A stretch of DNA of 8,277 bases from Actinomycetota bacterium (GTDB lineage Bacteria; Actinomycetota; Actinomycetes; S36-B12): positions 12,796 through 21,072 of the forward strand of contig DMPC01000064.1 of the NCBI GenBank assembly GCA_003456155.1, written 5' to 3'. The position numbers and the translations under genes are program-made. Below, piece after piece: positions 5,641 to 8,277 of the stretch. A model generated the notes under the pieces. The model made no database searches. It was given only the letters and a program-made list of their open reading frames with translations, and was not told where the DNA came from. Within the stretch, counting starts at the first letter, position 1, and the number at the start of each line of letters is the position of its first letter.

Positions 5641-7403
5641 TTCGCTCGCACACCGCCGGCTCGCTCCGCGCCTCGAACATCGGCGAGACGGTGACGCTCG
5701 CGGGCTGGGTCGCCCGTCGCCGTGACCACGGAGGCGTGGCCTTCCTCGACCTGCGCGACGCCAGCGGCATCGTGCAGGTGGTGGTCCGTGACACGGAGGT
5801 CGCCCACGGGCTTCGGGATGAGTTCTGCATCAAGGTCGTCGGCACGGTCGAGCGGCGCCCCGACGGAAACGAGAACCCTGACCTTCCGACGGGCGAGATC
5901 GAGGTCATGGCCGATGTCCTCGAAGTCCTCTCCGCCGCCGCCCCACTCCCGTTCCCGATCGACGATCGGGTCACGGTCGGGGAGGAGGTCCGGCTGCGCC
6001 ACCGCTACCTCGACCTGCGCAGGAAGTCAGCCGGTGACGCGATTCGCATGCGATCCCGGGTGAACCAGGTGTGTCGGGATGTGCTTCTCGCCCGTGACTT
6101 CCTGGAGATCGAGACTCCGACGCTGACGCGTTCGACACCTGAGGGGGCTCGCGACTTCCTTGTGCCCGTTCGGCTCCAGCCAGGGCACTGGTATGCGCTG
6201 CCGCAGTCGCCCCAACTGTTCAAGCAGCTGCTGATGGTGGCAGGCATGGAGCGCTACTTCCAGATCGCCCGCTGCTATCGCGATGAGGACTTCCGTGGTG
6301 ATCGTCAGCCGGAGTTCACGCAGCTCGACATCGAGATGTCCTTCGTTGAGCAGGCCGATGTCATCGAGACGGGCGAGGCAGTGGTCCGTGCTCTGTGGCA
6401 GGACGTCCTCGGCTACGACATCGGCGATGTGCCGCACATGCCATATGCGGACGCCATGCGGCGCTTCGGCACCGACAAGCCCGACCTGCGCTTCGGCCTC
6501 GAGCTCGTGGAGCTGACTGACTTCTTCGTGGACACCCCCTTCCGGGTGTTCCAGGCGGACTACGTGGGTGCCGTCGTCATGCCCGGTGGGGCGGATCAGC
6601 CTCGACGCCAGTTCGACGCCTGGCAGGAGTGGGCCAAGCAGCGGGGGGCCAAGGGCCTTGCCTACGTCACCGTGGCTGAGGACGGCACTCTCGGCGGCCC
6701 GGTGGCCAAGAACCTCAGCGATGCGGAGCGCGACGGCCTGGTGGCCGCCGTAGGTGCAGCCCCCGGCGACGCCGTGTTCTTCGCTGCTGGTCGGGCGAGC
6801 GATGCGCGTGCTCTGCTCGGTGCGGCTCGACTGGAGATCGGGCATCGGCTCGCCCTCATCGACGAGTCATCGTGGTCCTTCCTCTGGGTCGTCGATGCCC
6901 CCATGTTCGAGGAGGTCATCGAGGACGGCGTCGCCCTGGGCTGGACGGCCGTGCACCATCCGTTCACGTCGCCGACGGATGAGTGGATCGATCGATTCGA
7001 GAGCGCGCCCGGTGATGCGCTCGCCTGGGCCTACGACCTCGTGTGCAACGGGAACGAGATCGGCGGTGGCTCGATCCGTATTCACCGCGGGGATGTCCAG
7101 CAGCGGGTCTTCGCGCTCCTCGGTCTCACGGAGGAGGAGGCGCAGGAGAAGTTCGGCTTCCTGCTCGATGCCTTCCAGTACGGCCCCCCACCGCACGGCG
7201 GCATCGCCTACGGGCTGGATCGGATCTGCATGCTCCTCGCGGGCGCGTCCTCCATCCGCGACGTCATCGCGTTCCCGAAGACCGGGGCGGGCCATGACCC
7301 GCTGACCGGAGCGCCCACCGCCATCACCGCGCAGCAGCGCAAGGAGGCCGGGATCGATGCCGTTCCTGCGCGCAGGGACGCGGCGCCAGCCTCGCAGGAG
7401 TGA
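5637..7403 (+). CDS. aspS: Aspartyl-tRNA synthetase, probably non-discriminating (Asp/Asn)
   Basis: 588 residues, the usual length of bacterial AspRS. It begins with an OB-fold anticodon-binding domain (about 15-100, GWVARRRDHGGVAFLDLRD), then the class II core with TPEGARDFLVP at 167-177, YALPQSPQLFKQLLM at 186-200, motif 2 around 213-236 (CYRDEDFRGDRQPEFTQ), a bacterial GAD insertion at roughly 300-410, GGGSIRIH at 476-483 and motif 3 (GGIAYGLDR, Arg529) followed by IAFPKT. It attaches aspartate to tRNA-Asp. His31 and Gly77 occupy the positions that are His and Gly in non-discriminating enzymes such as those of Pseudomonas aeruginosa and Mycobacterium, but Leu and Lys in discriminating E. 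coli AspRS. It therefore probably also charges tRNA-Asn for GatCAB amidation; this is inference. The GTG start is set by AGGAGG 7 nt upstream and overlaps the hisS stop (GTGA). The GNAT gene begins in another GTGA overlap at its end. Confidence 0.98.
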   Translation: MIRSHTAGSLRASNIGETVTLAGWVARRRDHGGVAFLDLRDASGIVQVVVRDTEVAHGLRDEFCIKVVGTVERRPDGNENPDLPTGEIEVMADVLEVLSAAAPLPFPIDDRVTVGEEVRLRHRYLDLRRKSAGDAIRMRSRVNQVCRDVLLARDFLEIETPTLTRSTPEGARDFLVPVRLQPGHWYALPQSPQLFKQLLMVAGMERYFQIARCYRDEDFRGDRQPEFTQLDIEMSFVEQADVIETGEAVVRALWQDVLGYDIGDVPHMPYADAMRRFGTDKPDLRFGLELVELTDFFVDTPFRVFQADYVGAVVMPGGADQPRRQFDAWQEWAKQRGAKGLAYVTVAEDGTLGGPVAKNLSDAERDGLVAAVGAAPGDAVFFAAGRASDARALLGAARLEIGHRLALIDESSWSFLWVVDAPMFEEVIEDGVALGWTAVHHPFTSPTDEWIDRFESAPGDALAWAYDLVCNGNEIGGGSIRIHRGDVQQRVFALLGLTEEEAQEKFGFLLDAFQYGPPPHGGIAYGLDRICMLLAGASSIRDVIAFPKTGAGHDPLTGAPTAITAQQRKEAGIDAVPARRDAAPASQE

Positions 7404-8149
7404 TCTCGCCGCACGAGGTGCTCCCCGGAGATCCTCTCGTCACGTGGATGGTCTCGCGTGCCGACTTTGAGGCTGGGCCGACGGCCATTCCGGCCATCGC
7501 TGCTGGGCGCAACGTTGCCTGGCTCGGCCGTGCCACCCGGCCCGGGGAGCGATGGGTCACCGGCATGGGGGAGGAACCTGCGGAGATCGTTCGGCTGGTG
7601 GAGCGGCTCGCGGCGGAGCATGACGTCGATGGGGTGACGGTGCCCGAGGACGCCTTCGACGGCCTGCCGGCGCGATTGAAGAGTCCCGATCCGGGCCTGT
7701 GGTGCCTGTGGACCCTGCCGCCGGACCAGGCTCGCCTGCAGGCGTCGAGCGCGATCCGACTGTCGCCGGAGGACGAGCGCATCGACGACCTGCTGGCTCA
7801 CTCGTCCTCGGCGCATGTCTTCCGCGGGGACCCCCGAGTCGTGCGGTGGGCAGGGATCGAGCGGGATGGACGGCTCGCTGCGGTGGCCGGCCAGATCGCC
7901 GAGGCCTCGGGGGCTGCCCATCTGGTGAGCGTCTGCACCCACCCCGACTTCCGTGGTCGTGGACTGGCATCGCAGGTGTGCTCGCGCATCATGGCCGACG
8001 CGATCGAGGACGGAGCTCCGATGCTCGTTCTCGAGATGTACTCCGCGAACGAGTCCGGGCGACGGGTGTACGCCCGGCTGGGCTTCACCGAGTGCGGGCG
8101 ATATGCCTCGGGACTCCTGGCACCTGCCCTGCCTACAGTTCGGTCATGA
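7400..8149 (+). CDS. GNAT-family N-acetyltransferase, substrate unknown
   Basis: 249 residues. The acetyl-CoA-binding GNAT core is in the C-terminal half: beta-strand plus motif A at about 174-194 (VSVCTHPDFRGRGLASQV, with the RGRGLA pyrophosphate loop at 185-190) and motif B at about 209-229 (LVLEMYSANESGRRVYARLGF), ending in the usual LGF element. This C-terminal type resembles FR47-like acetyltransferases. Residues 1-115 show no motif I recognise and may be a degenerate second GNAT half or a substrate-binding extension. No membrane segment or signal peptide is seen. The start is uncertain: GTG 7400 overlaps the aspS stop as GTGA, but AGGAG (7396-7400) runs into it, so initiation would depend on coupling to aspS; GTG 7418 and ATG 7448 are alternatives without a well-placed site. 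It overlaps rarA by ATGA. Its position does not reveal whether it modifies a protein, a tRNA or a small molecule. Confidence 0.88.
   Translation: MISPHEVLPGDPLVTWMVSRADFEAGPTAIPAIAAGRNVAWLGRATRPGERWVTGMGEEPAEIVRLVERLAAEHDVDGVTVPEDAFDGLPARLKSPDPGLWCLWTLPPDQARLQASSAIRLSPEDERIDDLLAHSSSAHVFRGDPRVVRWAGIERDGRLAAVAGQIAEASGAAHLVSVCTHPDFRGRGLASQVCSRIMADAIEDGAPMLVLEMYSANESGRRVYARLGFTECGRYASGLLAPALPTVRS
8110..8139 (+). promoter_or_regulatory. Possible leaderless promoter for rarA
   Basis: TACAGT (8134-8139) fits TANNNT and ends 6 nt before the rarA ATG, so transcription would start at or next to the start codon. GGGACT (8110-8115), 18 bp upstream, matches TTGACA at three positions. No Shine-Dalgarno sequence precedes this ATG, consistent with a leaderless mRNA, which is common in actinobacteria. 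Coupling from the GNAT gene through the ATGA overlap is the alternative. Confidence 0.35.
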
Positions 8150-8277
8150 GCCTGTTCGACGATGCGCTCGTGGGCGGTGGCCCCACCGCACCGCTCGCTG
8201 TCCGTATGCGACCTCGGGATCTCGACGAGGTGGTCGGCCAGGAGTCGGCACTGGGCCCTGGGTCGCCCCTTCGGACC
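8146..8277 (+). CDS. rarA: RarA/MgsA-type AAA+ replication-associated recombination ATPase, N-terminus
   Basis: The first 44 codons only; the gene runs off the right edge. The N-terminus MSLFDDALVGGGPTAPLAVR followed by MRPRDLDEVVGQE and LGPGSPLR matches the opening of the RarA/MgsA/WRIP1 family: a short leader, then the PLAxRMRPxxLDExVGQ box that precedes the Walker A motif, which lies beyond the window. These ATPases act at stalled replication forks and are related to clamp-loader subunits. RuvB and DnaX share the RP-x-DE-VGQ style, but the SLFDDAL opening and PLAVRMRP wording favour RarA. The ATG overlaps the GNAT stop by ATGA and no ribosome binding site is seen upstream. Confidence 0.88.
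   Translation, partial: MSLFDDALVGGGPTAPLAVRMRPRDLDEVVGQESALGPGSPLRT

Noticed and set aside
8100..8150. LexA/SOS box upstream of rarA
   Set aside because: GTTCGG at about 8138-8143 resembles half of the actinobacterial TCGAAC-N4-GTTCGA box, but the other half is absent.
1..8277. Mobile element, CRISPR, toxin-antitoxin or defence cassette
   Set aside because: All coding space is filled by core genes, gaps are at most about 125 bp, and no transposase, integrase, direct-repeat array or composition shift is visible.

Overview
The window looks like a stretch of conserved core chromosome from a high-G+C Gram-positive bacterium (Actinomycetota). By eye the sequence is about two-thirds G+C, several genes start with GTG, and same-strand genes are packed with 1-nt gaps or 4-nt start/stop overlaps. 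The proteins resemble actinobacterial families, and the order relA -> <- PPIase / MBL -> hisS also resembles the mycobacterial relA-ppiB-Rv2581c-hisS arrangement as I remember it. I cannot name the genus. The HisRS is not of the Mycobacterium/Streptomyces type, which argues against those two groups.

Layout. (1) Bases 1-1273, + strand: the 3' part of a long RelA/SpoT-family (p)ppGpp synthetase/hydrolase gene; the hydrolase and most of the synthetase domain lie to the left. (2) Bases 1281-2567, - strand, ending 7 bp from the relA stop: a DUF349 protein with three units spaced exactly 77 residues apart. (3) Bases 2655-3473, - strand: a membrane-anchored cyclophilin-type peptidyl-prolyl isomerase upstream of the DUF349 gene. 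(4) Bases 3474-3596: a divergent intergenic region with an actinobacterial-looking -10 hexamer on each strand. (5) From 3597 to the right edge, + strand: a compact apparent operon of a glyoxalase II-like metallo-beta-lactamase hydrolase, hisS, aspS, a GNAT acetyltransferase and the start of rarA.

How the genes relate. The right half joins two tRNA-charging enzymes to a small-molecule hydrolase, an acetyltransferase and a replication-fork ATPase. The left half ends the stringent-response gene that senses uncharged tRNA. HisRS and AspRS keep tRNA charged, and failure of charging is the signal RelA/Rel reads, so there is a functional link across the window, although I see no shared regulatory site.

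No mobile element, CRISPR array, RNA gene, phage gene or foreign-looking block is visible, and no coding gap exceeds about 125 bp. I do not see a new biological system. The points most worth a second look are an atypical HisRS lineage, sequence signs that AspRS is non-discriminating (predicting indirect Asn-tRNA synthesis), the regular DUF349 repeat, a hairpin just upstream of the DUF349 ribosome binding site, and a possible leaderless promoter for rarA.
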